A stretch of DNA of 14,067 nucleotides from Paracoccaceae bacterium (GCA_003512825.1 DOOI01000146.1:4284-18350), one strand, 5' to 3'; positions 7,306 to 14,067 are shown, counted from the stretch's first letter. Numbers and translations: made by a program. The notes: generated by a model from the sequence alone, not told the origin.

Positions 7306-7907
7306 CAGGCTGGACACATCATCGCGGATTGGCCGTGGGCTTGCCACGCGAGAGTATCGACACGGATCAACTGATCCCCGCACGCTTCATGTCGGTGCCC
7401 CGCGTCCAAGGCTATGGTCCCTATCTCTTGCATGACATGCGCCGCACCGAGGGCGGCACTCTGCGCGCCGATTTCCCGCTCAACCGTCACCCCACGGCCT
7501 CTGTCCTTGTGACACGGCGCAACTTCGGGTCCGGCTCCTCGCGAGAAGCCGCCGTCTACGCCCTTGTCGACGCGGGGATCCGTGCCGTCATCGCCCCCAC
7601 TTTCGGCGATATTTTCTCTGGCAATGCTGTCAATAACGGCCTCTTGCCCCTCACCTTGCCAAGCGCTGCGGTGGACGCCCTGCTCACCACCTTGGGCACC
7701 GACACCACAGAGGTTGCCATCGATCTTGCCCAAGGCCATCTGCGCCTTGGCCCTCATCTTTACGAATTCGCGCTGCCCGAGGTGTGGCGCGAGAAACTGC
7801 TCAACGGTTGGGACGATATCGACCTGACAGTTTCAAGAGCAGAGGCCATCGCGACGTTTCGCGCTGGCCGCAAAATGGCCGCCCCTTGGGTCTGGCCCAA
7901 CCACTAA
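7302..7907 (+). CDS. leuD: LeuD-like hydro-lyase small subunit
   Basis: The 201-residue swivelling small subunit partners the LeuC-like protein encoded just upstream (ATGA overlap). Family features are IDTDQLIPARFM (19-30), YGPYLLHDMR (38-47), ASVLVTRRNFGSGSSREAAV (66-85), IRAVIAPTFGDIF (93-105) and NNGLLPLTLP (111-120). The leucine-pathway signature NFGCGSSREHAPWAL is replaced by NFGSGSSREAAVYAL: Cys to Ser, His to Ala and Pro-Trp to Val-Tyr. That pattern matches LeuD paralogues rather than housekeeping LeuD. The substrate-contact stretch after IPARF also differs (MSV). The length is normal for bacterial LeuD (about 200). With LeuC it should form a heterodimeric or heterotetrameric hydro-lyase. 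The TAA stop is followed one base later by the first of three stem-loops, so this may be the last gene of a distinct mRNA segment. Confidence 0.92.
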   Translation: MTGWTHHRGLAVGLPRESIDTDQLIPARFMSVPRVQGYGPYLLHDMRRTEGGTLRADFPLNRHPTASVLVTRRNFGSGSSREAAVYALVDAGIRAVIAPTFGDIFSGNAVNNGLLPLTLPSAAVDALLTTLGTDTTEVAIDLAQGHLRLGPHLYEFALPEVWREKLLNGWDDIDLTVSRAEAIATFRAGRKMAAPWVWPNH

Positions 7908-7908
7908 T

Positions 7909-7973
7909 GCGCGGACAAACCGCGCCAATTCAGCCGAGGGGAAACCCTCACAACAGGGCGGGGCCTTTCCCCG
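7909..7973 (+). promoter_or_regulatory. Three tandem stem-loops between leuD and dctP
   Basis: Three perfect hairpins occupy the 82-nt gap. They are GCGCGG-ACAAA-CCGCGC (7909-7925), GAGGG-GAAA-CCCTC (7936-7949, a GNRA tetraloop) and CGGGG-CCTTT-CCCCG (7959-7973). Spacers are 10 and 9 nt. None is followed by a U-tract, so they are not ordinary intrinsic terminators. Processing or stability elements, or a translational control leader for dctP, are more likely. The loop of the third (CCTTT, 7964-7968) is complementary to AAAGG (7976-7980) in the dctP ribosome binding site. Confidence 0.65.
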
Positions 7974-7975
7974 AT

Positions 7976-7984
7976 AAAGGAGAG
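7976..7984 (+). promoter_or_regulatory. Strong ribosome binding site of dctP
   Basis: AAAGGAGAG lies five bases before the dctP ATG, the best Shine-Dalgarno in the window. This fits the high binding-protein output usual for TRAP systems. Its 5' part can pair with the loop of the adjacent hairpin. Confidence 0.7.
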
Positions 7985-7989
7985 CGAAA

Positions 7990-9000
7990 ATGAAACATAT
8001 GATTATCGGTGGCATCCTTGCCAGCACCATGATGGTCAGCGCAGCACAGTCCGAGGAAACCATCTCGGCCGTGCACGCCTTCCCGCAAACACTGATCTAT
8101 ACCCAATCCTTCCTGAAATTCGTCGACAAGGTGAATACCGCAGGCGCGGGCGTCGTGAAAATCGAAGTGCGCGGCGGTCCAGAAGCGATCGGCATGTTCC
8201 AACAGCCCGACGCCGTGCGCGACGGCATTGTAGATATGGTGTACACGCCCGGCTCTTTCTACGGTGGTGCCTTGCCCGAAAAGGATGCGCTCGTCGCGTC
8301 CAACCTGACTGCAGTCGAAGCGCGCGCCAATGGCGGCATCGAAATGATTGACCAGATCCATCAGGCGAAAATGGGTGTGAAATATCTCGGCTGGTTTGAC
8401 AGCGGCGTCTGCTACAACCTCTGGACCCGCGACGCGCCGGAATTTGACGAGAAAGGCAACCTCAAGGTCGCTGGCCTCAAACTGCGCGGCAATGCCGTCT
8501 ATAACGCCTTTTTCAACGAATATCTCGGCGCGCAGGTCATCGACCTTCCCACCACCGAAGTCTACTCCGCCCTCGAGCGCGGTGTTGTGGATGCCACGGG
8601 TTGGACCCAGATCGGTCTGATCGACCTGAAATGGAACGAGTTCCTCAACTACCGCATCGAGCCATGCTTCTTCTCGACCGATCTCGGGGTGATCGTGAAC
8701 CTCGAGAAGTGGAACAGCCTCTCGGACGCGGCCAAGAAGATCCTGCAAGATGTCGCCATCGCCCATGAAGCCGAAAGCGTGGCGGAACTCAAAGGCAAAC
8801 GCGACGCGGACTTCGCCGCACTTGATGCCGCAGGCATGACAGTCGTCTCGCTCGAAGGCGAAGCCAAAGCCAACTACCTCAATGCAGCCCGCGAAAAGAC
8901 CTGGGCGCGCATGAAGGGCCTGATGGCGGAAAGCCCCGCAGGCGAGGGCCAGTATGACGCGCTGATCGGCAAGTTCTACGACGCGGCGCGCGATCAATAA
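7990..9000 (+). CDS. dctP: TRAP transporter substrate-binding protein, DctP family
   Basis: This 336-residue protein is the periplasmic solute receptor of a tripartite ATP-independent (TRAP) transporter. The N-terminus MKHMIIGGILASTMMVSAAQ is a Sec signal peptide with a likely cut around residues 18-21. The mature protein starts ISAVHAFPQT and shows DctP features: AVRDGIVDMVYTPGSFY (75-91), GLKLRGNAVYNAFFNEYLGA (162-181) with the conserved ligand-binding Arg166, and LPTTEVYSALERGVVDATGW (186-205). The conserved arginine usually pairs with a substrate carboxylate, so an organic acid is expected; the exact compound cannot be read. There is no lipobox cysteine, so it should be free in the periplasm. 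It is preceded by three hairpins and a strong ribosome site, and followed by a stable hairpin before dctQ, an arrangement that fits receptor excess over membrane subunits. It probably belongs to the same transcript as gntR-leuCD. Confidence 0.93.
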   Translation: MKHMIIGGILASTMMVSAAQSEETISAVHAFPQTLIYTQSFLKFVDKVNTAGAGVVKIEVRGGPEAIGMFQQPDAVRDGIVDMVYTPGSFYGGALPEKDALVASNLTAVEARANGGIEMIDQIHQAKMGVKYLGWFDSGVCYNLWTRDAPEFDEKGNLKVAGLKLRGNAVYNAFFNEYLGAQVIDLPTTEVYSALERGVVDATGWTQIGLIDLKWNEFLNYRIEPCFFSTDLGVIVNLEKWNSLSDAAKKILQDVAIAHEAESVAELKGKRDADFAALDAAGMTVVSLEGEAKANYLNAAREKTWARMKGLMAESPAGEGQYDALIGKFYDAARDQ

Positions 9001-9020
9001 TCGCCGGACCACACTTCCCG

Positions 9021-9044
9021 AAGCCGCCCCTCTTGGGGCGGCTT
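9021..9044 (+). promoter_or_regulatory. Intercistronic stem-loop between dctP and dctQ
   Basis: AAGCCGCCCC, loop TCTT, GGGGCGGCTT form a perfect 10-bp stem 20 nt after the dctP stop. There is no following T-run, and dctQ starts 34 nt later. It is best read as a 3'-end stabiliser or partial attenuator that leaves more dctP than dctQM message, as known for binding-protein transport operons. Confidence 0.65.
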
Positions 9045-9064
9045 GTCACCCATAGACCCACCAC

Positions 9065-9073
9065 AAAAGGGGG
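9065..9073 (+). promoter_or_regulatory. Ribosome binding site that selects the GTG start of dctQ
   Basis: AAAAGGGGG lies five bases before the GTG at 9079. The only longer in-frame choice, TTG at 9043, lies inside the 3' arm of the hairpin and has no ribosome site. Confidence 0.6.
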
Positions 9074-9078
9074 CTCGT

Positions 9079-9585
9079 GTGCGCCAGATCATCCGCCTTT
9101 ATACAGGCTTTCTCTACGCCATGGCCTTTGTGGCCGGGGCCATGCTGATTTGGCTCATGGTGTCCGTCATCGTCTCGGTGGCGATGCGAAACTTCGGCTT
9201 GCAGCCCTTTGCTTGGCTATTCACCTCATCGGAATACGCGCTGCTCTACATGACGATGCTGGGCGCGCCTTGGCTGGTGCGCGAAAAGGGCCATGTCCAT
9301 ATCGAACTGGTCACCGCAGCACTTCCGCCCGGCACCCGTCGCCTGATCAGCCGCCTTGTCGCGGCCTCTTGCGTCGCGGTCAGCCTGATCCTTGCGTGGA
9401 AAGGTGCCGACCTCTTTCTTACCAACATCGCGCGCAACGACTATGACGTGCGCGCCTATTACTTCCCCCGCTGGCTTCTCACGATCAGTTTTCCCATCAG
9501 CTTCGGTTTGATGGCGATTGAATTCTCGCGCTTCGTCTTCGGGCGCGACTTGATGCACTCGGGCGAGGCGGGGATCCACGAATGA
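9079..9585 (+). CDS. dctQ: TRAP transporter small permease subunit, DctQ family
   Basis: This 168-residue inner-membrane protein has four hydrophobic segments, at about 12-36, 50-68, 90-110 and 131-153. The family motif LGAPWLVREKGHVHIELV (61-78) joins the second segment to the next loop. DctQ bridges the large permease and supports docking of the loaded receptor; it is obligatory for TRAP transport driven by an ion gradient. The start is GTG at 9079, chosen for the ribosome site AAAAGGGGG. A TTG at 9043 would add 12 unlikely residues and begins within a stem-loop. The stop overlaps dctM (ATGA), so the two membrane subunits are translationally coupled. Length and topology are normal for DctQ. 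Confidence 0.9.
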   Translation: MRQIIRLYTGFLYAMAFVAGAMLIWLMVSVIVSVAMRNFGLQPFAWLFTSSEYALLYMTMLGAPWLVREKGHVHIELVTAALPPGTRRLISRLVAASCVAVSLILAWKGADLFLTNIARNDYDVRAYYFPRWLLTISFPISFGLMAIEFSRFVFGRDLMHSGEAGIHE

Positions 9586-10892
9586 TGGAATGGTATTACG
9601 CATTGGCTCTGCTCTTGGGGTCGATCTTGGCCCTGATGGCTGTGGGCATGCCCGTGGCCCTGGCCTTTCTGGCGGCCAATATCTTGGGCGCTTGGGTGTT
9701 CATGGGCGGCGAAAAAGGGATCTCGGCTCTGCTCAACAACGGTCTGGGCTCTGTCACCAGCTTCGCGCTCGTGCCTATTCCGCTCTTTTTGTTGATGGGC
9801 GAGATATTCTTCCATACGGGCCTTGGCGCGCGCATGTTCAACGCCATCGACCGCCTCTTGGGCAAATTGCCCGGCCGCCTAAGCTATGTCACCGTTCTCG
9901 GCGGCACGGGCTTTTCCACGCTGTCTGGGTCCTCCATGGGGTCCACGGCACTGCTCGGCAGCCTCATGGTGCCGGAAATGACAAAGCGCGGCTATAAAAA
10001 GCATATGTCCATTGGCCCCATTCTGGGCACTGGCGGCCTTGCGATCATCATTCCGCCGTCGGCATTGGCGGTGCTTCTGGCCACTTTGGCGCGCATCGAT
10101 GTGGGCGCTCTTTTGATCGCGGGTATCTTGCCGGGCTTGGTGCTTGCGTTGTTTTATATCGCGACGATCTTCTTTCAGTGTCGCCTCGATCCCACGGCCG
10201 CGCCCGCCTATGATGTCGAGCCGATGGCGCTTAGCGAAAAGCTCATGCTCTTCGTCCGCGATGTTATCCCGATGCTCTCGGTCATGGTGATCATCGTCAT
10301 CATGATGGTGGGCGGTATCGTAACCCCCTCCGAGGCCGCAGCGTTTGGGGCTTTGGGTGTTCTGGTGCTTGCGGTGATCTTCCGCTGTCTGTCTTGGGAC
10401 GCGGTCAAGAAATCCGTCGTCGGCGCACTCCGCGTCACCTTGATGGCCTATCTCATCGTCTTCGGCTCTGCCACGTTCAGCCAGCTTCTGGCCTTCTCCG
10501 GTGCCTCCCGTGGCCTGATCACTTGGGCGACGGGCTTTGACCTCGACCCGCTGATGATGCTGTTTGTGATGTTCGGAGTGCTTCTCCTTCTGGGCATGTT
10601 CATGGAGCAGATTTCCATGATGCTGCTCACCGTGCCCATTTTCTTTCCGCTCGCCGAAAGCCTCGGGTTCGATCTGATCTGGTTTGGCCTCATCATGCTC
10701 TTGGCTCTGGAAATCAGCTTTACCACGCCGCCCTTCGGGCTCTTGCTCTTCGTGATGAAAGGCGTGGCGCCCCCCGAAACCACCATGCGCGATATCTATG
10801 TCTCGGCCTTCCCTTATATGGGATGCGCTCTGCTCTTGGTGGCGCTCTTGGTGATCTTCCCGCAATTGGCGCTTTGGTTGCCCGGGCTCTAG
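9582..10892 (+). CDS. dctM: TRAP transporter large permease subunit, DctM family
   Basis: The 436-residue protein is the ion-coupled transport subunit, a highly hydrophobic inner-membrane protein of about a dozen helices. Visible family features are GMPVALAFLAANILGAWVF (22-40), VPIPLFLLMGEIFFHTGLG, the Gly/Ser-rich hairpin GGTGFSTLSGSSMGSTALLG, IGPILGTGGLAIIIPPSALAV, GGIVTPSEAAAFGALGVL, MFMEQISMMLLTVPIFFPL and EISFTTPPFGLLLFVMKGVAP. The two GxxG...P repeat regions are typical of the inverted-repeat elevator architecture inferred for this superfamily. The ATG at 9582 overlaps the dctQ stop; the adjacent ATG at 9585 is an equally possible start and changes one residue. It is the last gene of the catabolic block, with a terminator-like hairpin 22 nt downstream. 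Length is normal for DctM (about 425-440). Confidence 0.94.
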   Translation: MMEWYYALALLLGSILALMAVGMPVALAFLAANILGAWVFMGGEKGISALLNNGLGSVTSFALVPIPLFLLMGEIFFHTGLGARMFNAIDRLLGKLPGRLSYVTVLGGTGFSTLSGSSMGSTALLGSLMVPEMTKRGYKKHMSIGPILGTGGLAIIIPPSALAVLLATLARIDVGALLIAGILPGLVLALFYIATIFFQCRLDPTAAPAYDVEPMALSEKLMLFVRDVIPMLSVMVIIVIMMVGGIVTPSEAAAFGALGVLVLAVIFRCLSWDAVKKSVVGALRVTLMAYLIVFGSATFSQLLAFSGASRGLITWATGFDLDPLMMLFVMFGVLLLLGMFMEQISMMLLTVPIFFPLAESLGFDLIWFGLIMLLALEISFTTPPFGLLLFVMKGVAPPETTMRDIYVSAFPYMGCALLLVALLVIFPQLALWLPGL

Positions 10893-10913
10893 CAAATAAC
10901 AGATCGAAAACCG

Positions 10914-10942
10914 CGCCCGCCTTTGCAAAAGGGCGGGCGTTT
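10914..10942 (+). terminator. Probable intrinsic terminator after dctM
   Basis: CGCCCGCCTTT, tetraloop GCAA (GNRA type) and AAGGGCGGGCG form an 11-bp stem with one G-T pair (10914-10939), followed by only three T residues. It sits between dctM and the argS promoter region, where an operon end is expected. The short T-run makes termination probable, not certain. Confidence 0.65.
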
Positions 10943-10995
10943 GCCATGAAGCTTGCGCCAATTCATGCGATTTTGCGGTAAATCTCTCGTCTTGA

Positions 10996-11023
10996 TTGAC
11001 GCCCGCGCCGGGAGTGGTAAACC
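10996..11023 (+). promoter_or_regulatory. Candidate argS promoter
   Basis: TTGACG (10996-11001) is a near-consensus -35. A poor -10, TAAACC (11018-11023), follows 16 bp later. A transcript from here would have a leader of about 20 nt with the ribosome site AAGGAAG (11037-11043) near its 5' end. The weak -10 limits confidence. Confidence 0.35.
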
Positions 11024-11049
11024 CCGCCCAAGCCAAAAGGAAGCTACCC

Positions 11050-12795
11050 ATGAACCTCTTTCAGGACCTGCGCGCCCTTGTCATCGCGGAACTTGCCGCC
11101 ATGGCCGAAGCAGGTGTGATCCCCGCCGGGCTCGACACCGCCGCCGTTTCCGTCGAACCGCCCCGTGATCCCCTGCATGGTGATATGGCCACCAATGCCG
11201 CCATGGTGCTGGCCAAGCCTGCGGGCCTCGCCCCTCGGGTCATTGCCGACGCGCTGGCAGCCCGCCTTGCCGCCGACGCGCGCGTCGCAGTGGCCGAAGT
11301 GGCCGGACCGGGCTTTCTCAACATCCGCCTCAAGCCTGCCGTTTGGCAATCTCTCATGGCAGAAGTGCTCACCCTTGGTGCTGCATTTGGCAAATCCAAC
11401 CTCGGCCAAGGCAAGCGGGTGAATGTCGAATATGTCTCCGCCAACCCCACAGGCCCTTTGCATGTGGGCCACACCCGTGGCGCGGTATTTGGCGATGCGC
11501 TGGCCTCTTTGCTCGATTATGCGGGCTGGGATGTGACGCGCGAATATTACATCAACGACGGCGGCGCACAGGTCGATGTGCTGGCCCGTTCCGCCTATTT
11601 CCGCTACCTCGAAGCGCATGACCTCTCAGTCGAATGGCCCGATGGCACCTATCCCGGCGATTACCTGATCGAGACGGGTGAGGCGCTCAAGGCAAAATTC
11701 GGCGACCGCTTCCTGACTGCGCCCGAGTCCGAATGGCTCGGACCTGTGCGCGAGTTTGCCACCGAAGCGATGATGGACATGATCCGCGCCGACCTGCTGC
11801 AACTGGGCGTCAAGATGGACACCTTCTATTCCGAAAAATCGCTCTACGGCACAGGCCGGATCGAAGCCGCAATCGAAGCATTGCGCGCCAAAGGATTGAT
11901 CTACAAAGGCACACTCGAGCCGCCAAAGGGCAAATTGCCCGAAGATTGGGAACCGCGCGAACAGACCCTGTTCAAATCCACCGAACATGGCGATGACGTA
12001 GATCGGCCCATCATGAAATCGGATGGCGCATGGACCTATTTTGCCCCGGACATCGCCTATCACTTCGACAAGGTCGAGCGCGGCTTTGATGCGCTGATCG
12101 ATGTCTTCGGAGCCGACCACGGTGGCTATGTCAAACGGATGAAAGCGGCAGTCTCCGCGCTCTCGGACGGTCGCGTGCCACTCGACATCAAACTGTGCCA
12201 ATTGGTCAAACTCTACAAGAACGGCGAGCCGTTCAAAATGTCCAAGCGGGCAGGGAACTTCGTCACCCTGCGCGATGTGGTGGATCAGGTCGGCCCCGGT
12301 GTCACCCGTTTCCACATGCTCACCCGTAAAAATGACGCTCCCTTGGATTTCGATTTCGACAAGGTGCTGGAGCAATCCAAAGATAACCCCGTCTTCTATG
12401 TGCAATACGCCCATGCCCGCGTGCACTCGGTGTTGCGCCGCGCGCGTGACGCCGGGCTCGACATCACCGAGGCCGCCTTGGCAAAAGCCGATTTGTCCAA
12501 GCTCGACCACGAAGCCGAGCTGAAAGTCGCGCATCAAATTGGCGAATGGCCGCGTCTTGTCGAGATCGCCGCCCGCACCAACGAACCGCATAGGATCGCA
12601 TTCTATCTCTATGAATTGGCGTCAGATTTCCACTCGCTGTGGAACCGCGGCAATGACGAAACCAGCCTGCGCTTTGTGCAAGAGGGCGATATGGCCACAA
12701 CAGCGGCGAAAATCGCGCTCGCGCGTGCCGTGGCCGTTGTTATTTCTGCGGGTCTTGGTATTCTAGGCGTCGAACCGATGGAAGAGATGCGCTAA
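11050..12795 (+). CDS. argS: Arginyl-tRNA synthetase
   Basis: The 581-residue class I aminoacyl-tRNA synthetase charges tRNA-Arg with arginine in the cytoplasm. The N-terminal additional domain (about 1-110) includes [16 protein letters not shown] and [11 protein letters not shown]. The catalytic domain has [19 protein letters not shown], with HVGH (138-141) as the HIGH signature. The second signature is [13 protein letters not shown], with KMSKR at 396-400. The C-terminal alpha-helical anticodon-binding domain ends with [20 protein letters not shown] and [14 protein letters not shown]. The start is ATG 11050, supported by AAGGAAG six bases upstream. The frame stays open back to a TTG at 10996, but that triplet is part of the candidate -35 and the 18 extra residues lack family resemblance. 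This begins the conserved argS-SPOR-nagZ block, unrelated to the catabolic genes to its left. Confidence 0.97.
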   Translation: MNLFQDLRALVIAELAAMAEAGVIPAGLDTAAVSVEPPRDPLHGDMATNAAMVLAKPAGLAPRVIADALAARLAADARVAVAEVAGPGFLNIRLKPAVWQSLMAEVLTLGAAFGKSNLGQGKRVNVEYVSANPTGPLHVGHTRGAVFGDALASLLDYAGWDVTREYYINDGGAQVDVLARSAYFRYLEAHDLSVEWPDGTYPGDYLIETGEALKAKFGDRFLTAPESEWLGPVREFATEAMMDMIRADLLQLGVKMDTFYSEKSLYGTGRIEAAIEALRAKGLIYKGTLEPPKGKLPEDWEPREQTLFKSTEHGDDVDRPIMKSDGAWTYFAPDIAYHFDKVERGFDALIDVFGADHGGYVKRMKAAVSALSDGRVPLDIKLCQLVKLYKNGEPFKMSKRAGNFVTLRDVVDQVGPGVTRFHMLTRKNDAPLDFDFDKVLEQSKDNPVFYVQYAHARVHSVLRRARDAGLDITEAALAKADLSKLDHEAELKVAHQIGEWPRLVEIAARTNEPHRIAFYLYELASDFHSLWNRGNDETSLRFVQEGDMATTAAKIALARAVAVVISAGLGILGVEPMEEMR

Positions 12796-12871
12796 AAGAC
12801 GTCGCTCCATCGCTATGAGCAGGAATGCAGTTGCCCTTGTCGAGGGGGGATTGCGATGGAAGAGGCAGGCA

Positions 12872-13858
12872 ATGTCCTACTATAAAAACGCGCCCCATGC
12901 CGGGGCTCATCCGACCTATGCGCCCAATACGGGCGCGGGTGCTGCTCCGATGCGCGCCGAGCGTGGCTATGGGGCCGCGCCTCTGACACAAGACGCCGTT
13001 CGCCCGCCTATCGCTGCAGGTCTGAGCAAGCTCTCGACTTACGCAGGCGGGGCGATGTCTTTGGCGTTGGTGGTTGGCATAACTGTCTGGGGTTATGGCG
13101 TGATCATGCGTGATGTCTCGGGCGTGCCAGTCGTGCGTGCCATGGAAGGGCCGATGCGCGTCGCACCAGAAACACCCGGCGGAACCACCGCTGACCATAT
13201 TGGCTTGGCCGTCAATGCCGTGCCCGCCGATGGCTCGGCCGCCCCCACGCCCGACCAGCTCACCCTTGCGCCCAAGCCCGTGGATCTGGTCGACGAGGAT
13301 CGCCCGCAATCCAACCTTGAGGCGGCGCCAACCCCCGCCATCGACAGCGAGGCTCCGGCCCAATCCCCCGCCGATGTGATGGCCGATCTGCTCGCCCGCG
13401 ACGTCACCCCTTTGGGCGAGGTGGCAGATACTACCCCCTCCGACGTGCTTGACGCCACAACAAGCGTCGACGCCTTGCCCGCCTTGTCCGCGCTGACCGA
13501 AACACTTCGCCCACGCCAGCGCCCCACCGGCATCAAATCCCGCATGGCCGATCCCGTTGCTGCCGCCGTCGGGGTCGCCCTCAAGATCGACGCCGACAGC
13601 CTGCCCATTGGCACCCGCTTGGCGCAACTTGGGGCCTTCGACAGCGCCGCCACAGCGGAAAAAGAATGGCAGCGCCTCTCGGTGCGCTTCTCTGATTACA
13701 TGGCAGGCAAAGCTCCGGTTATCCAAGAAGCCCAATCGGGTGGTCGCACCTTCTGGCGTCTGCGCGCCCATGGCTTTGCCGATCTCAGCGACGCGCGCCG
13801 TTTCTGCGCCGCACTGCAAGCCGAACGCGCCGAATGTATCCCCGTGGTGACGCGATGA
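12872..13858 (+). CDS. SPOR-domain inner-membrane protein
   Basis: The 328-residue protein has a short cytoplasmic N-terminus rich in Gly, Ala, Pro and Tyr. One transmembrane helix follows at about 58-79 (GGAMSLALVVGITVWGYGVI). A long Pro/Ala/Asp-rich, low-complexity periplasmic linker spans about 81-237. The C-terminal SPOR domain (about 245-328) has RLAQLGAFDSAATAEKEWQR, GGRTFWRLRAHGFADLSDAR and FCAALQAERAECIPV. SPOR domains bind septal peptidoglycan lacking stem peptides, so a cell-division or envelope role is expected. ATG 12872 is chosen for GGAAGAGG six bases upstream. An in-frame ATG at 12815 would add 19 residues but has no ribosome site, and a TTG at 12851 is also possible. The stop overlaps nagZ as ATGA, pairing it with another peptidoglycan enzyme. 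Confidence 0.88.
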   Translation: MSYYKNAPHAGAHPTYAPNTGAGAAPMRAERGYGAAPLTQDAVRPPIAAGLSKLSTYAGGAMSLALVVGITVWGYGVIMRDVSGVPVVRAMEGPMRVAPETPGGTTADHIGLAVNAVPADGSAAPTPDQLTLAPKPVDLVDEDRPQSNLEAAPTPAIDSEAPAQSPADVMADLLARDVTPLGEVADTTPSDVLDATTSVDALPALSALTETLRPRQRPTGIKSRMADPVAAAVGVALKIDADSLPIGTRLAQLGAFDSAATAEKEWQRLSVRFSDYMAGKAPVIQEAQSGGRTFWRLRAHGFADLSDARRFCAALQAERAECIPVVTR

Positions 13859-14067
13859 CCTACGGCGCGACCATCCTCGACGCCGAAGGTCTCCGCCTCA
13901 CCGCCGACGAAAAGCGCTTCTTCCGTGAAGCCGACCCCTTCGCCTTTATCCTCTTTGCCCGCAATCTCGATACCGCCGAGCAAATTCGCGCGCTCTGCGC
14001 CGAAATGCGCGAGGCCGTGGGCCGCGAAGCCCCGATCACCATTGATCAAGAAGGCGGGCGGGTGCAG
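13855..14067 (+). CDS. nagZ: Beta-N-acetylhexosaminidase, GH3 family (partial, 5' end only)
   Basis: The first 71 codons run off the right edge. MTYGATILDAEGLRLTADEK is followed by FREADPFAFILFARNLDTAE, QIRALCAEMREAVGREAPIT and then IDQEGGRVQ. FILFARN and the IDQEGGRVQR-type motif are diagnostic of NagZ, the cytoplasmic glycoside hydrolase that removes N-acetylglucosamine from anhydro-muropeptides during cell-wall recycling. The catalytic Asp and His lie beyond the visible part. The start overlaps the SPOR gene stop by ATGA, so the two are translationally coupled. Placement after argS and a SPOR gene is the usual order in Rhodobacterales. Confidence 0.93.
   Translation, partial: MTYGATILDAEGLRLTADEKRFFREADPFAFILFARNLDTAEQIRALCAEMREAVGREAPITIDQEGGRVQ

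Noticed and set aside
5866..7907. Naming the LeuCD-like pair as the leucine biosynthetic isomerase
   Set aside because: The substituted signature residues and the regulator/transporter context argue against it. The symbols are given only as homology labels.
7909..7973. Intrinsic terminator after leuD
   Set aside because: None of the three hairpins has a T-run after it, and dctP follows closely with a strong ribosome site.
10996..11049. Eighteen-residue N-terminal extension of ArgS from TTG 10996
   Set aside because: No ribosome site precedes it, the residues do not resemble ArgS, and the TTG is within the candidate -35. ATG 11050 has a good ribosome site.
7948..11051. Long minus-strand open frames opposite dctP and dctM (7948-9012, 9879-11051)
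   Set aside because: They have low-complexity, His/Asp/Arg-rich translations with no domains. The plus-strand TRAP genes explain the region fully.
11626..13819. Minus-strand open frames opposite argS and the SPOR gene
   Set aside because: They are shadows of strongly supported plus-strand genes with intact signatures.

Overview
The window looks like a piece of an alphaproteobacterial chromosome, most likely Rhodobacterales/Rhodobacteraceae (roseobacter type). This rests on the high GC content, the abundance of TRAP transport and hydantoinase-type catabolic genes, and the argS - SPOR-domain protein - nagZ order at the right end, which I know from that order. The assignment is from gene content and order, not from a database search.

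Layout. (1) Positions 1-4881, minus strand: four tightly overlapping genes read leftwards from 4881. They encode a tautomerase/SnoaL-like fusion protein, HyuB and HyuA (the two subunits of an ATP-dependent hydantoinase/oxoprolinase-type enzyme), and an isochorismatase-fold hydrolase that runs off the left edge. (2) Positions 4882-5047: an AT-rich divergent control region with an array of inverted half-sites. (3) Positions 5048-10892, plus strand: a GntR/HutC-type regulator with a TTG start, then a LeuC/LeuD-type hydro-lyase pair, all coupled by ATGA overlaps. After an 82-nt gap with three stem-loops comes a TRAP transporter: periplasmic binding protein DctP, a strong intercistronic hairpin, DctQ and DctM. 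A terminator-like hairpin at 10914-10939 closes this block. (4) Positions 11050-14067, plus strand: housekeeping genes argS, a SPOR-domain envelope protein, and the start of nagZ.

How the parts may fit. Regions 1-3 look like one catabolic locus. A TRAP system imports an organic anion, a UTRA-domain regulator between the two arms senses a ligand, the HyuAB pair opens a lactam, imide or hydantoin-like ring (or does related ATP-dependent chemistry), and a LeuCD-like hydro-lyase hydrates or isomerises an unsaturated dicarboxylate. The tautomerase/SnoaL fusion and the isochorismatase-fold protein have unassigned steps. The substrate cannot be read from the sequence.

Several of these enzymes depart from their textbook families at key residues. 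The isochorismatase-fold protein has Gly where cysteine hydrolases have the nucleophile. The tautomerase domain keeps Pro1 but lacks both arginines of 4-oxalocrotonate tautomerase. LeuC and LeuD depart from leucine-pathway signature motifs. Together these make an undescribed or poorly described pathway plausible. No tRNA, rRNA, CRISPR array, insertion sequence or broken gene was seen.
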